Of a stretch of DNA of 64,000 nt, positions 1-7,219 are shown piece by piece; the stretch's first letter is position 1, and every line of letters begins with the position of its first letter. The position numbers were made by a program, and so were the translations under genes. A model generated the notes under the pieces. That model had not been told where the DNA came from. It saw nothing but the letters and a program-made list of their open reading frames with translations, and searched no databases. This stretch comes from JANWHQ01 sp963775275 (GTDB taxonomy: Bacteria; Pseudomonadota; Alphaproteobacteria; Caulobacterales; Caulobacteraceae), in contig CAVZII010000005.1 in NCBI GenBank assembly GCA_963775275.1, forward strand, positions 1,674,001 through 1,738,000, read 5' to 3'.

Positions 1-61
1 AGCGTCATCAGATCATGGTGGGAAAAGCGTGGGGGCCTATGCTGCGTGCGAGCGACTCGCC

Positions 62-1339
62 ATGAGCCAATTCGACCCCCGATCGAGGAACTGGCCCGGC
101 GCCGCCTTCGCCGGCCTGGCGGCGCGCCTGAAGCGCCGGGGCGAGGCCGAGGAGACCGCCGATCCGCCCGAGCCCTCCGCGCCCCCCGCGCCGGCCGGGA
201 CCGCGCAGGCGGAGCAGCAGACCCTCTACGCCATGGCGTTGCAGGGCCTGCCCGATCCGGTGATGCTGGTCGCCGGGGACGCCGAGGCCGAGGGAGAGCC
301 GCGGCTGCTGTTCGTCAACGCGGCCGCCCAGGAGCTCTTCCGGCTGCAGCGGGCCAGCGGGATGTTCGCCGCCTCCCTGCGAAACCCGGTGGTCCTGGAG
401 GCCCTGGACGAAGCGCTCTACGGGCGCGTCCAGGCCGAGGCCGTGTTCGAGGAGGGCGGGCTCAGCGAGCGGGTGTGGCGCACCCTGGCGCGGCCCCTGG
501 CGAGCGACGGCGAGGAGCGGCTGGCGCTGGTGGTGCTGCACGACGAGACCAACGCGCGGCGCAGCGAGCGCATGCGCGCCGACTTCCTGGCCAACGCCAG
601 CCATGAGCTCAGGACGCCGCTCGCCTCGCTGGCCGGCTTCATCGAGACCCTGCGCGGCCACGCCAAGGAGGACCCGGCCGCGCGCGACCGGTTCCTGGCG
701 ATCATGGCCCAGCAGGCCGACCGGATGTCGCGGCTGATCGCGGACCTGCTGTCGCTGAGCCGCATCGAGCTGAACGAGCACATCGCGCCCTCCGGCGCGG
801 TGGACCTGGGACTGGCGGCCACCGACGTGCTGGACGCCCTGGGCCCGGTCGCGGCCGAGGCGGGGGTGCGGATCGAGCCCTCGCTGCCGGGGCCCGGCGC
901 CGCCAAGGTGGTCGGCGACCGGGACCAGATCATCCAGGTGATCCAGAACCTGACCGAGAACGCCATCAAATACGCCGGCCGGGACGGCGTGGCCCGGCTG
1001 GAGGTGACCGGGCCGGTGAGCATGGACGAGGCCCTGACCGCCAGCCGCCCCGAGGCGGCGGGCCTGTCGCTGCTCACGCCCGACCGGCTCCCGAACGCGC
1101 GCTACGCCGTGCTGAGGGTGCGCGACTCCGGCCCGGGAATCGCGCGAGAGCACCTCCCGAGGCTCTCGGAGCGGTTCTATCGGGTGGAGGGGCAGAAGAG
1201 CGGGGAGCGGTCCGGCACTGGCCTGGGCCTCGCCATCGTCAAGCACATCGTCAACCGCCACCGCGGCGGCCTCGCGGTGGAAAGCGTCCAGGGCGAGGGC
1301 TCGACCTTCATCGCCTATTTCCCTGTATCGCCGCCATGA
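62..1339 (+). CDS. phoR: Phosphate regulon sensor histidine kinase PhoR
   Basis: Sensor kinase expected to phosphorylate PhoB under phosphate limitation. The 425-residue product has a PAS-like region (about residues 55-160), a HisKA H-box with the phospho-acceptor His at about 181 (ASHELRTPL), an N-box (QNLTENAIKYA) and G boxes (RDSGPGIA, GTGLGLAIVKH). No membrane-spanning segment is obvious, unlike the E. coli protein; the N-terminus is short and then Pro/Ala-rich. I chose the ATG at 62; an in-frame ATG at 29 would add 11 unconvincing residues. phoU and phoB follow on the same strand after a 348-base gap, and this context supports PhoR over other kinases. Confidence 0.9.
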   Translation: MSQFDPRSRNWPGAAFAGLAARLKRRGEAEETADPPEPSAPPAPAGTAQAEQQTLYAMALQGLPDPVMLVAGDAEAEGEPRLLFVNAAAQELFRLQRASGMFAASLRNPVVLEALDEALYGRVQAEAVFEEGGLSERVWRTLARPLASDGEERLALVVLHDETNARRSERMRADFLANASHELRTPLASLAGFIETLRGHAKEDPAARDRFLAIMAQQADRMSRLIADLLSLSRIELNEHIAPSGAVDLGLAATDVLDALGPVAAEAGVRIEPSLPGPGAAKVVGDRDQIIQVIQNLTENAIKYAGRDGVARLEVTGPVSMDEALTASRPEAAGLSLLTPDRLPNARYAVLRVRDSGPGIAREHLPRLSERFYRVEGQKSGERSGTGLGLAIVKHIVNRHRGGLAVESVQGEGSTFIAYFPVSPP

Positions 1340-1342
1340 GCG

Positions 1343-1494
1343 CTGTCATCGAAATGCAACAGGATTGTCGCATATGGGCCGCCGGGCGCATGGCGCGCCC
1401 GCAAGCTTCGCCGTTGCGGGATCGCTCGCGGCGGACCCTCGGCGCGGATGAAATTGTCACAAACCTGAGCGATACGCCGAGGCAGGACTATATC
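1343..1494 (+). promoter_or_regulatory. Possible Pho-box promoter region in the phoR-phoU gap
   Basis: The gene-free stretch 1340-1687 begins with a perfect Pho-box half-site, CTGTCAT at 1343-1349. It has a second box-like pair at 1454-1471 (TTGTCAC, an AAAC linker, CTGAGCG), followed 17 bases later by a TATATC hexamer at 1489-1494 that could be a -10. PhoB boxes are known as paired 7-mers separated by a 4-base A/T-rich linker; the second halves here are degenerate. In relatives this position holds the promoter of pstCAB. Here it would drive phoU-phoB through the palindromic repeat that starts at 1509. Binding is inferred from sequence only. Confidence 0.35.
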
Positions 1495-1508
1495 ACTGGC
1501 CGATTCGG

Positions 1509-1675
1509 CTAGTGAGGTGAGTTTGACGTTCGTCCCTCTGATCGGGGCGACCTGGGCGACGAACGTCAAATTCGTAAACCTCACTAGGATGTTGATCTGG
1601 CTGGTGTCCTTATCGACTCTGACGTTCGTTCGGCGCTTCCCCGGGCGGTGACGAACGTCGGAGTTGGGACACTAG
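1509..1675 (+). repeat. Twin-palindrome intergenic element, copy 1
   Basis: Two adjacent hairpins. Stem A (1509-1587) is bounded by CTAGTGAGGT and ACCTCACTAG and has an inner perfect 10-bp arm pair, GACGTTCGTC at 1525-1534 with its complement at 1558-1567. A 13-base spacer (1588-1600) follows. Stem B (1601-1675) is bounded by CTGGTGTCC and GGGACACTAG and again carries a GACGTTCGT core. Related copies lie at 6484-6649 and, reversed, at 22022-22186. No coding capacity or transposase is seen. The right end lies 12 bases before the phoU ATG, so a transcript starting upstream would carry both hairpins in the phoU leader. Confidence 0.85.
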
Positions 1676-1687
1676 AGGTTCGCGGGC

Positions 1688-2401
1688 ATGACCGAGCACA
1701 CCGTCAAGGCTTATGGCGAGGAGCTGAGCCAGCTCGCCGCGGAAGTCGCCCGGATGGGCGGCCTCGCCGAGGCGGAGGTCGCCGACGCCCTGGACACCGT
1801 CACCCGCCGCGACCTGTCGCTGGCCCAGTCGGTGATCGAGCGCGACATCAAGCTCGACGCGCTGGACCTGGAGATCGAGCGCAAGTCGATCCGGCTGATC
1901 GCGCTTCGCCAGCCGGTTGCGCAGGATCTGCGCCGGACGGTGGCGGCGATGAAGATCGCCTCGAACCTGGAGCGCTGCGGCGATCTTGCGAAGAACATCG
2001 CCAAGCGCGGGGTGGTGCTGGCCGAGTCCGAGCCGATGACGCCGCTCACGCGCTCGATCGATCGGATGGGCCGGCTGGTGGCGGGGCGCCTGAAGGACGT
2101 GCTGGACGCCTACACCGGCTCGGACCTGGACGGGGCCATGCGGGTGTGGTCGCGCGACGACGAGGTCGACGAGCACTACAACAGCCTGTTCCGCGAGCTG
2201 CTCACCTACATGATGGGCGACCCGCGCACGATCACCGCCTGCGCGCACCTGCTGTTCATCGCCAAGAACCTGGAGCGCATCGGCGACCACGCCACCAACA
2301 TCGCCGAGATCGTCCACTACGAGATCACCGGCGACGAGCTGCCGCCCGAGCGGCCGAAGTGGGATCCCCTGCGTCAGCCCGTTGAAGGAGGGCCCAAGTG
2401 A
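1688..2401 (+). CDS. phoU: Phosphate signalling protein PhoU
   Basis: PhoU links Pst transporter activity to PhoR and keeps the Pho regulon off when phosphate is plentiful. The 237-residue product has the usual two all-helical PhoU repeats with the E/DxxxD-type metal-binding helices (for example ERCGDLAKNIAKR and its second-repeat counterpart ERIGDHATNIAE). Length matches the family. Its TGA overlaps the phoB GTG start by four bases, so the two are translationally coupled. The only Shine-Dalgarno-like stretch before the start, AGAGG at 1674-1678, touches the end of the upstream palindrome. Confidence 0.95.
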   Translation: MTEHTVKAYGEELSQLAAEVARMGGLAEAEVADALDTVTRRDLSLAQSVIERDIKLDALDLEIERKSIRLIALRQPVAQDLRRTVAAMKIASNLERCGDLAKNIAKRGVVLAESEPMTPLTRSIDRMGRLVAGRLKDVLDAYTGSDLDGAMRVWSRDDEVDEHYNSLFRELLTYMMGDPRTITACAHLLFIAKNLERIGDHATNIAEIVHYEITGDELPPERPKWDPLRQPVEGGPK

Positions 2402-3090
2402 CGCCGTACATCATGGTGGTCGAGGACGAGGATTCGCTCGCCACCCTCCTGCAGTACAACCTGGACAAGGAGGGCTACCGCGTCGGCCTGGCCGGCGACG
2501 GCGAGGAAGCCCTGATGATGATCGACGAGCAGGCGCCGGACCTGGTGCTGCTGGACTGGATGCTGCCCAAGGTGTCGGGCGTGGAGGTCTGCCGCCGCCT
2601 GCGCTCGCGGCCCGAGACGCGCAACCTGCCGATCATCATGCTGACCGCGCGGGTCGAGGAGTCCGACCGCATCCGGGGCCTGGACACCGGCGCGGACGAC
2701 TACATCGTCAAACCCTGCTCCATGAGCGAGCTGGCCGCGCGCATCCGCGCCGTGCTGCGCCGCATCCGCCCGGGCCTGGCCGAGGACCGCGTCCGCCACG
2801 GCGACCTGGTCATCGACCGGGCGGCGCACCGGGTGAAGCGCGGCGCGCGCGAAGTGCGCCTCGGCCCCACCGAGTTCCGCCTGCTCGACTATCTCATGCA
2901 GCATCCCGGGCGGGTGTTCAGCCGCGAGCAGCTGCTGGATGCGGTCTGGGGCTCGGACGTCTATGTCGAGGCGCGCACGGTGGACGTCCACATCGGGCGG
3001 CTCAGGAAGGCCCTGATCGACGGCGCCGAAGGCGATCCGATCCGGACGGTCCGCTCGGCCGGCTATTCGCTGGACGTGGAGGCGGTCTAG
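2398..3090 (+). CDS. phoB: Phosphate response regulator PhoB
   Basis: OmpR-family response regulator of the phosphate-starvation response. The N-terminal receiver domain has acidic residues EDE near position 10, the phospho-acceptor Asp at 53 (LLDWMLP) and the conserved Lys in IVKP at about 105. The C-terminal winged-helix effector (about residues 130-230) contains LGPTEFRLLDYL and the recognition-helix region RTVDVHIGRLRKAL. The GTG start at 2398 overlaps the phoU stop and follows a strong AAGGAGG at 2383-2389. At 230 residues it is full length. Confidence 0.95.
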   Translation: MTPYIMVVEDEDSLATLLQYNLDKEGYRVGLAGDGEEALMMIDEQAPDLVLLDWMLPKVSGVEVCRRLRSRPETRNLPIIMLTARVEESDRIRGLDTGADDYIVKPCSMSELAARIRAVLRRIRPGLAEDRVRHGDLVIDRAAHRVKRGAREVRLGPTEFRLLDYLMQHPGRVFSREQLLDAVWGSDVYVEARTVDVHIGRLRKALIDGAEGDPIRTVRSAGYSLDVEAV

Positions 3091-3111
3091 GCTCCGGAAT
3101 GAATGCCGGGC

Positions 3112-3226
3112 ATCCCGGCGAAGGCCGGGATCCGGCTGGATGCGCGCAGAGCAGGGTTCCAGGCTCTCCGAGCCGATCCAATCAGCCTGTTCGGATGGAA
3201 TCTGGGCCCCGACCTTCGCCAGGGAT
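3112..3226. repeat. Decayed composite palindrome, possible bidirectional terminator
   Basis: Lies between convergent phoB and rfbC. A perfect 8-bp hairpin, ATCCCGGC-GAAG-GCCGGGAT, occupies 3112-3131. A longer outer inverted repeat pairs 3112-3133 with 3204-3226 imperfectly (ATCCCxGGCGAAGG motif on both arms). The motif resembles the widespread REP-type GGCGAAGGCCGGGAT sequences of Proteobacteria. It could stop transcription from both sides, though no T-run follows the hairpin. Confidence 0.6.
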
Positions 3227-3271
3227 CACCGTAAGAAATTGAATCAGAACGGCTTCTTCTGAGGGCGGACC

Positions 3272-3823
3272 CTAGAGCGGCTCGATGTCCTTCAGCCCTG
3301 GCCAGTGGCTGTCGCGGCGGTTGGCGAGGATCTCGGACGACGGCAGCGGCCACTCGATCCCGATCTCGGGATCGCTCCACAGGAGCCCGCCCTCGTCCTC
3401 GGGCGAGTAGTCGTCGCTGACCTTGTAGAGCACCTCGGCGATGTCGGTCAGGGTCAGGAAGCCGTGGGCGAAGCCCTTGGGCGCCAGGACCTGTCGCCAG
3501 TTCTCGGCCGAGAGCTCCACGCCGACCCACTGGCCGAAGCTGGGCGAGCCCCTTCGGACGTCGACGACCACGTCGTAGACCGCGCCGCGGGTCACGCGCA
3601 CGAGCTTGTCCTGCATGCGCGGCGCGCGCTGGAAGTGCAGGCCCCGCAGGATGCCGCGCCGGCCCGACAGGGAGTGGTTGTCCTGCACGAACGCGGCGTC
3701 GACGCCGTGCTCGGCCAGAACCTTGCGGCTGTAGGTTTCCGAGAAGAAGCCTCGTTCGTCCCCGTGCTTCTCGGGAACGATCAGGAGGACGTCGGGAAGC
3801 GCCAACCGGCGGATTTCGATCAT
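3272..3823 (-). CDS. rfbC: dTDP-4-dehydrorhamnose 3,5-epimerase
   Basis: RmlC-type cupin epimerase of the dTDP-L-rhamnose pathway, which supplies rhamnose for surface polysaccharide. The 183-residue product shows the family signature: HGDERGFFSETY near the N-terminus, QDNHSLSGRRGILRGLHFQ, VRVTRGAVYDVVVDVRRGSP and the C-terminal KGFAHGFLTLTD segment. I chose the ATG at 3823 because it matches the usual start (MIEIRRLALPDV) and length; upstream in-frame codons give low-complexity sequence. The rest of the rfb pathway is not in this window, so rfbC stands alone, divergent from recR. Confidence 0.92.
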   Translation of the reverse strand: MIEIRRLALPDVLLIVPEKHGDERGFFSETYSRKVLAEHGVDAAFVQDNHSLSGRRGILRGLHFQRAPRMQDKLVRVTRGAVYDVVVDVRRGSPSFGQWVGVELSAENWRQVLAPKGFAHGFLTLTDIAEVLYKVSDDYSPEDEGGLLWSDPEIGIEWPLPSSEILANRRDSHWPGLKDIEPL

Positions 3824-3938
3824 GCCGCTTCTTCGCCGCCCCGGCCGGCGAAGGCAATCGTCCGTGACCCGCCCAGCGCGTGACATCGCGGCGTGAAGCT
3901 CTACATCTGGCGTCCGACTCGCGTGGAAGGGACCCGGA

Positions 3939-4542
3939 TTGGCGGCCTCGGCCGGACCAGAGATCGAACGGCTGATCGCCCTGCTCGGCAAGCTGCCGGG
4001 CCTGGGGCCGAGGTCCGCGCGCCGGGCGGCGCTGGCTCTCTTGAAGCGCCGCGACCAGCTCCTCGCTCCCCTCGCCCAGGCCCTGGCCGAGGCGGCCGAC
4101 AAGGTGCGCGCCTGCCGGACCTGCGGCGCGCTGGACAGCTGCGACCCCTGCCAGGTCTGCAGCGATACGGCGCGCGATGCGGGCCTGATCTGCGTGGTCG
4201 AGGAGGTGGGCGCGCTCTGGGCGCTGGAGCGCGGCGGGGCCTTCCGCGGCCGCTACCACGTGCTGGGGGGGCTGCTGTCGGCGCTGGACGGGATCGGGCC
4301 GCAGGCCCTGCGCGTGGACGAGCTGGTGGGCCGCGTCCGCGAGGGCGGCGTGCGCGAGGTGATCCTGGCCCTGCCCGCCACGGTCGACGGCCAGACCACG
4401 GCCCACTACCTGGCCGACCGGCTCCAGCCCGCGGGCGTGCAGATCACCATGCTGGCGCAGGGGCGTGCCTGTCGGCGGCGAGCTCGACTGGCTCGACGAC
4501 GGCACTATCGCCCAGGCGCTCAGGGCGCGGCGGCCGGCCTGA
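3939..4542 (+). CDS. recR: Recombination mediator RecR, frame broken near the 3' end
   Basis: RecR works with RecF/RecO to load RecA at gapped DNA. The TTG start at 3939 follows a GGAAGGGA stretch. The helix-hairpin-helix (LPGLGPRSARR), the four-Cys zinc motif (Cys59, 62, 68, 71) and the Toprim region (LICVVEEVGALWALE) are intact. At the GGGG run 4460-4463 one base is in excess. Removing it restores the canonical RecR C-terminus (VPVGGELDWLDDGTIAQAL) and a TGA at 4540-4542. As written, the frame runs on to 4667 and into the convergent lipoprotein gene. I give the corrected extent; a sequencing insertion is the likeliest cause. Confidence 0.85.
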
Positions 4543-4548
4543 GGGCGA

Positions 4549-5010
4549 CTACTCCGCGTCGCCCGGCAAGGCGACCGGCTCGAACCTCACCTGGCCGCCC
4601 GGCCCGGACACCATGCGGTAAAGCTTGGGCGGCTTGCCGGGCGTGCAGCCGGACGGCGCGCCCTTGATCTCCAGCTGCTTGAGCAGGCCCGTCGCCGCCG
4701 TGATCGTCTCCGGGATCTTGGTGTCCGTCTTCTGGCCGAACGAGGTCAGCATGCCGTTGGCGAAGTTCGCCGACAGCTCCGCCGATCCGTAGCCGGTGCG
4801 GGGCCGCACGTGCCGCGGCCGCGTGGGATCGGGCAAGGTGATCAGGGACGCCGTGGCTTCGCAGTCCTTGTTGTAGCTGATCATCAGATAGGGCGCGGGG
4901 TCGTAGTAGGTCGCCGCCCCACCGTCGTAGCCCGACCCGAACTCGAGCTGCGCGCACCCGGCTAGCAATCCTGCGCCGGCCACGGCGGCGATCGCGATCG
5001 CCTTCGCCAT
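4549..5010 (-). CDS. Hypothetical lipoprotein
   Basis: A 153-residue product with a short hydrophobic signal and a lipobox ending LLAGC (Cys at 19), so probably anchored to the outer membrane or periplasmic face. The mature part includes a Tyr-rich stretch (SGYDGGAATYYDPAPYLMISYN) and two later Cys residues, with no family I recognise. A good GGAGGAG ribosome site precedes the ATG at 5010. Its stop lies 6 bases from the frame-corrected recR stop, so the genes are convergent and tightly packed. Confidence 0.75.
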   Translation of the reverse strand: MAKAIAIAAVAGAGLLAGCAQLEFGSGYDGGAATYYDPAPYLMISYNKDCEATASLITLPDPTRPRHVRPRTGYGSAELSANFANGMLTSFGQKTDTKIPETITAATGLLKQLEIKGAPSGCTPGKPPKLYRMVSGPGGQVRFEPVALPGDAE

Positions 5011-5066
5011 GAGCTCCTCCCGACTATCGCATCAGCGACGGGCGCCGACGCTCGGTTTCCGCCTGG

Positions 5067-5113
5067 AGCGCGTTCCGCAAATGTGGAACCCGGTCTTGCG
5101 GCAAGGACGCGCT
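5067..5113. repeat. ACCGGT-type palindrome, member 1 (degenerate core)
   Basis: A 47-base imperfect palindrome with arms AGCGCGTtCCGCAA and TTGCGGcaaggACGCGCT around a TGTGGAACCCGGT centre. It lies in the 166-base gap upstream of the lipoprotein gene. Two similar elements occur at 59777-59820 and 62379-62422. The sequence type resembles the short ACCGGT-centred palindromes seen across Alphaproteobacteria. Confidence 0.6.
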
Positions 5114-5176
5114 CGAGCGTTGGAAGCTAGAGCACGGGCCTCGGAATCGGCAAGCGCTTGCGCCCGCCGCGCGATC

Positions 5177-6040
5177 TCAGCTCCCGGCCCGTCGCAGGAG
5201 CCGCCGCGCCTGCTCCAGGTGCAGCCGCTCGACCATGGCGCCGCGGAGCCGCAGCACGCCCTTGCCGGCCGCCTCGGGCGCAGCGAAGGCCTCGACCACC
5301 GCGCGCGCCCAGTCGAGCGCCGCAGGCGAGGGCGAGAAGATGCGGTTGGCGGCCTCGATCTGGGCGGGATGCACCAGGCTCTTGCCGTCGAAGCCGAAGG
5401 CGGCCTCTTCGCGGGCGTCGGCCTCGAAGCCGGCCGCATCGTCGATGCCGGTGAAGGCGCCGCCGATCACCGCAAGGCCGTTGGCGCGGGCGGCGACGAC
5501 CAGCCCGCTCAACACCGGGCGCATCGGTTCGGGGCCGGCGTCCAGCGGCAGGCCGAGGTCCAGCTTCAGGTCGTTGGGGCCGAGGACGAGGGCGGAAAGG
5601 CGCGTCATGGCCGCGGCGCCGGCGATCTCGCGAAGGTTCAGCACCGCCTGCGCCGTCTCGATCATGGCCCAGAGCCGCGTCCGCTCCGGCGCTGTCGCCA
5701 GCCAGCGGTCGCAGGCGAGGATGTCGTCCAGGCTCCCGATCTTGGGCGCGAGCACCGCATCCGGCCCCGCGACGGCCGCCGCGGCGAAGTCGGCCTCGCC
5801 CCACCCGGTGTCGAGCCCGTTGCAGCGCAGGATCGTCTCGCGTCCGCCGAAGCCCAGGACCAGCGCCTCGATCGCCGCTTCGCGCGCCTGCGCCTTGGAC
5901 TCCGGCGCTACCGAGTCCTCGAGGTCCAGGATCACCCCGTCGCAGGGGAGGCCGCGCGCCTTGTCGATCGCCCGGGGATTGGACGCCGGGACGTAGAGGA
6001 GGCTGCGCCGCGGCCTTGTCGCACCCAACGCCTCGCTCAT
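5177..6040 (-). CDS. CitE-like CoA-ester lyase (HpcH/HpaI aldolase family)
   Basis: A 287-residue TIM-barrel enzyme of the citrate lyase beta / malyl-CoA lyase group, which cleaves or forms C-C bonds in 3-hydroxyacyl-CoA esters using Mg2+. Visible motifs are RRSLLYVPASNPRAIDKA (CoA/phosphate side), GVILDLEDSVAPESK (metal-binding acidic residues), WAMIETAQAVLNLREIA (catalytic Glu strand) and GPNDLKLDLGL. The C-terminal GFDGKSLVHPAQIEAAN is typical. The ATG at 6040 has GGAGG upstream. The exact substrate (malyl-CoA, methylmalyl-CoA, citramalyl-CoA) cannot be told from this. No citD/citF partners are nearby, which argues against a true citrate lyase subunit. Confidence 0.85.
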   Translation of the reverse strand: MSEALGATRPRRSLLYVPASNPRAIDKARGLPCDGVILDLEDSVAPESKAQAREAAIEALVLGFGGRETILRCNGLDTGWGEADFAAAAVAGPDAVLAPKIGSLDDILACDRWLATAPERTRLWAMIETAQAVLNLREIAGAAAMTRLSALVLGPNDLKLDLGLPLDAGPEPMRPVLSGLVVAARANGLAVIGGAFTGIDDAAGFEADAREEAAFGFDGKSLVHPAQIEAANRIFSPSPAALDWARAVVEAFAAPEAAGKGVLRLRGAMVERLHLEQARRLLRRAGS

Positions 6041-6088
6041 CCGCGCCTCCGTCTGGTCAGCCGTCCTCAGCGGCCTATGATGCCCGCC

Positions 6089-6487
6089 ATGGCCCAGGCT
6101 GGCGCGACCATCCGCTACGACGAGACCGCCCGCAATGTCCTCGGCGGCGAGCTGATCCCCTGTTCGCTCGACCCGATCACGGGCTTCTACCGCAACGGCT
6201 GCTGCGAGACCGGGCCGCACGATCTGGGCCTGCACACCGTCTGCGCGGTGATGACCGAGGCCTTCCTCGCCTTCTCCATGGCGGCGGGCAACGACCTGTC
6301 GACGCCCCGGCCCGAGTTCGACTTCCCCGGCCTGAGGCCCGGCGACCGCTGGTGCGTCTGCGCGCCGCGCTGGAAGGAGGCGCTGGACGCCGGCGCCGCG
6401 CCTCAGGTGGTGCTGGAGTCCACCCACGAGGAGACCCTGGCGATCGTGCCCCTGGGCGTCCTGAAGGACCACGCGTTCCCCGGCTAG
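6089..6487 (+). CDS. DUF2237 family protein
   Basis: A 132-residue small protein of the DUF2237 family, function unknown. It has the characteristic core NVLGGELIPCSLDP-TGFYRNGCCETGP, then DLGLHTVCAVMTEAFLAFS, NDLSTPRPEFDFPGL and DRWCVCAPRW, with conserved Cys residues that may bind metal. The ATG at 6089 fits the family start; ATGs at 6077/6080 would add four residues. Its TAG stop (6485-6487) is formed by the outer CTAG of the twin-palindrome element, so the repeat abuts or has reshaped the end of the gene. Confidence 0.85.
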   Translation: MAQAGATIRYDETARNVLGGELIPCSLDPITGFYRNGCCETGPHDLGLHTVCAVMTEAFLAFSMAAGNDLSTPRPEFDFPGLRPGDRWCVCAPRWKEALDAGAAPQVVLESTHEETLAIVPLGVLKDHAFPG

Positions 6488-6649
6488 TGTGGTGGATCAG
6501 AAGTTCGCATGATGATGGCGGCGCCCTCGGCTGCGAACTTCTGATCCGTAAACCACACTAGAATCATACATTTGCTAGTGTCCTTATCGATTCCGAAGTT
6601 CGCATCCGCCTTGCAAATGCGCTGGCGAACTTCGGAATCGGGACACTAG
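6484..6649 (+). repeat. Twin-palindrome intergenic element, copy 2
   Basis: Stem A occupies 6484-6561 (bounded by CTAGTGTGGT and ACCACACTAG) and stem B 6575-6649 (CTAGTGTCC and GGGACACTAG), with a 13-base spacer as in copy 1. Both stems carry the same core, GAAGTTCGC, followed by AT on their 5' arms. Orientation matches copy 1. The left end overlaps the stop codon of the DUF2237 gene. Confidence 0.85.
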
Positions 6650-6686
6650 AGCCTTGTCGGGCCAATCTGACCGGACAAGGTTCTAG
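6646..6686. terminator. Palindrome at the thpR 3' end, probable terminator
   Basis: Imperfect inverted repeat CTAGAGCCTTGTCGG / CCGGACAAGGTTCTAG immediately after twin-palindrome copy 2. It overlaps the stop codon of thpR (6683-6685). It sits between convergent genes and could terminate transcription from both sides. Confidence 0.5.
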
Positions 6687-7219
6687 ATCAGCGGGTACTC
6701 GCGCTCGAGGTCGTAGCGGGAGCCCTCGGAGCTGGACCAGCTGGAATAGAGGCCGAACCAGGTCACGCGGAAGGGCGGCGATTTCAGCAGGTTGTGCCCC
6801 TGGATCCAGGCGCCGACGCGGGCCGGATCAGCGCGCTTGAGATAGGCCAGGGTGACGTGGGGCCGGTAGATTCGCTTGTCCGGCTTGAGCCCGGCCCGCC
6901 GCGCGGCGGCCTCGCAGCGGCCGGCCAGCCGCCTCAGGGGCTCGCTCTCGCCCACCCCGGCCCAGACCGCATGCACGTCGCGGCCCTCGCCGAAGGCGCC
7001 GACGCCTTCGAGGCCGATCTCGAAGGGGGCCTGTGCGATGGCGGAAAGCTCGGCGTCGAGGTCATGGGCCAAAGGCTCGGCCGTCTCGCCGAAGAAGCGC
7101 AGGGTGATGTGCAGGTTCTCCAGGGGTCGCCAGCGCGCCCCGGGCAGGCCCTGCTGGCGGCGCGTCAGGCCCTCGCCGATCTCGGGCGGGACGGCCACGG
7201 CGGCGAAGAGGCGCATCAT
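6683..7219 (-). CDS. thpR: RNA 2',3'-cyclic phosphodiesterase
   Basis: A 2H-phosphoesterase-superfamily enzyme of 178 residues, cleaving 2',3'-cyclic phosphate ends of RNA (the LigT/ThpR group). The two catalytic HxT motifs are visible as HITLRFFG and HVTLAYLK. The start ATG (7219-7217) overlaps the frame-corrected tesA stop by four bases (ATGA); a second ATG at 7216 is possible. It is the downstream gene of a tesA-thpR pair. Confidence 0.88.
   Translation of the reverse strand: MMRLFAAVAVPPEIGEGLTRRQQGLPGARWRPLENLHITLRFFGETAEPLAHDLDAELSAIAQAPFEIGLEGVGAFGEGRDVHAVWAGVGESEPLRRLAGRCEAAARRAGLKPDKRIYRPHVTLAYLKRADPARVGAWIQGHNLLKSPPFRVTWFGLYSSWSSSEGSRYDLEREYPLI

Noticed and set aside
1..61. Start of phoR at the ATG at 29
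   Set aside because: The extra 11 residues (MGAYAACERLA) have no support, and the ATG at 62 gives a natural N-terminus.
1315..1584. Possible 89-residue gene on the - strand across the phoR-phoU gap
   Set aside because: It runs through the palindromic repeat and the presumed Pho-box region and its translation matches no protein-like pattern.
4460..4463. Programmed frameshifting in recR and the other shifted genes
   Set aside because: The sites do not share a slippery motif, and several lie in genes never reported to use it. A common +1 insertion error is simpler.
6484..6649. Twin palindrome as a plain intrinsic terminator
   Set aside because: It lacks T-runs, is far larger than needed, and copy 1 lies upstream of a gene start rather than after a stop. 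A separate small palindrome (6646-6686) follows copy 2.
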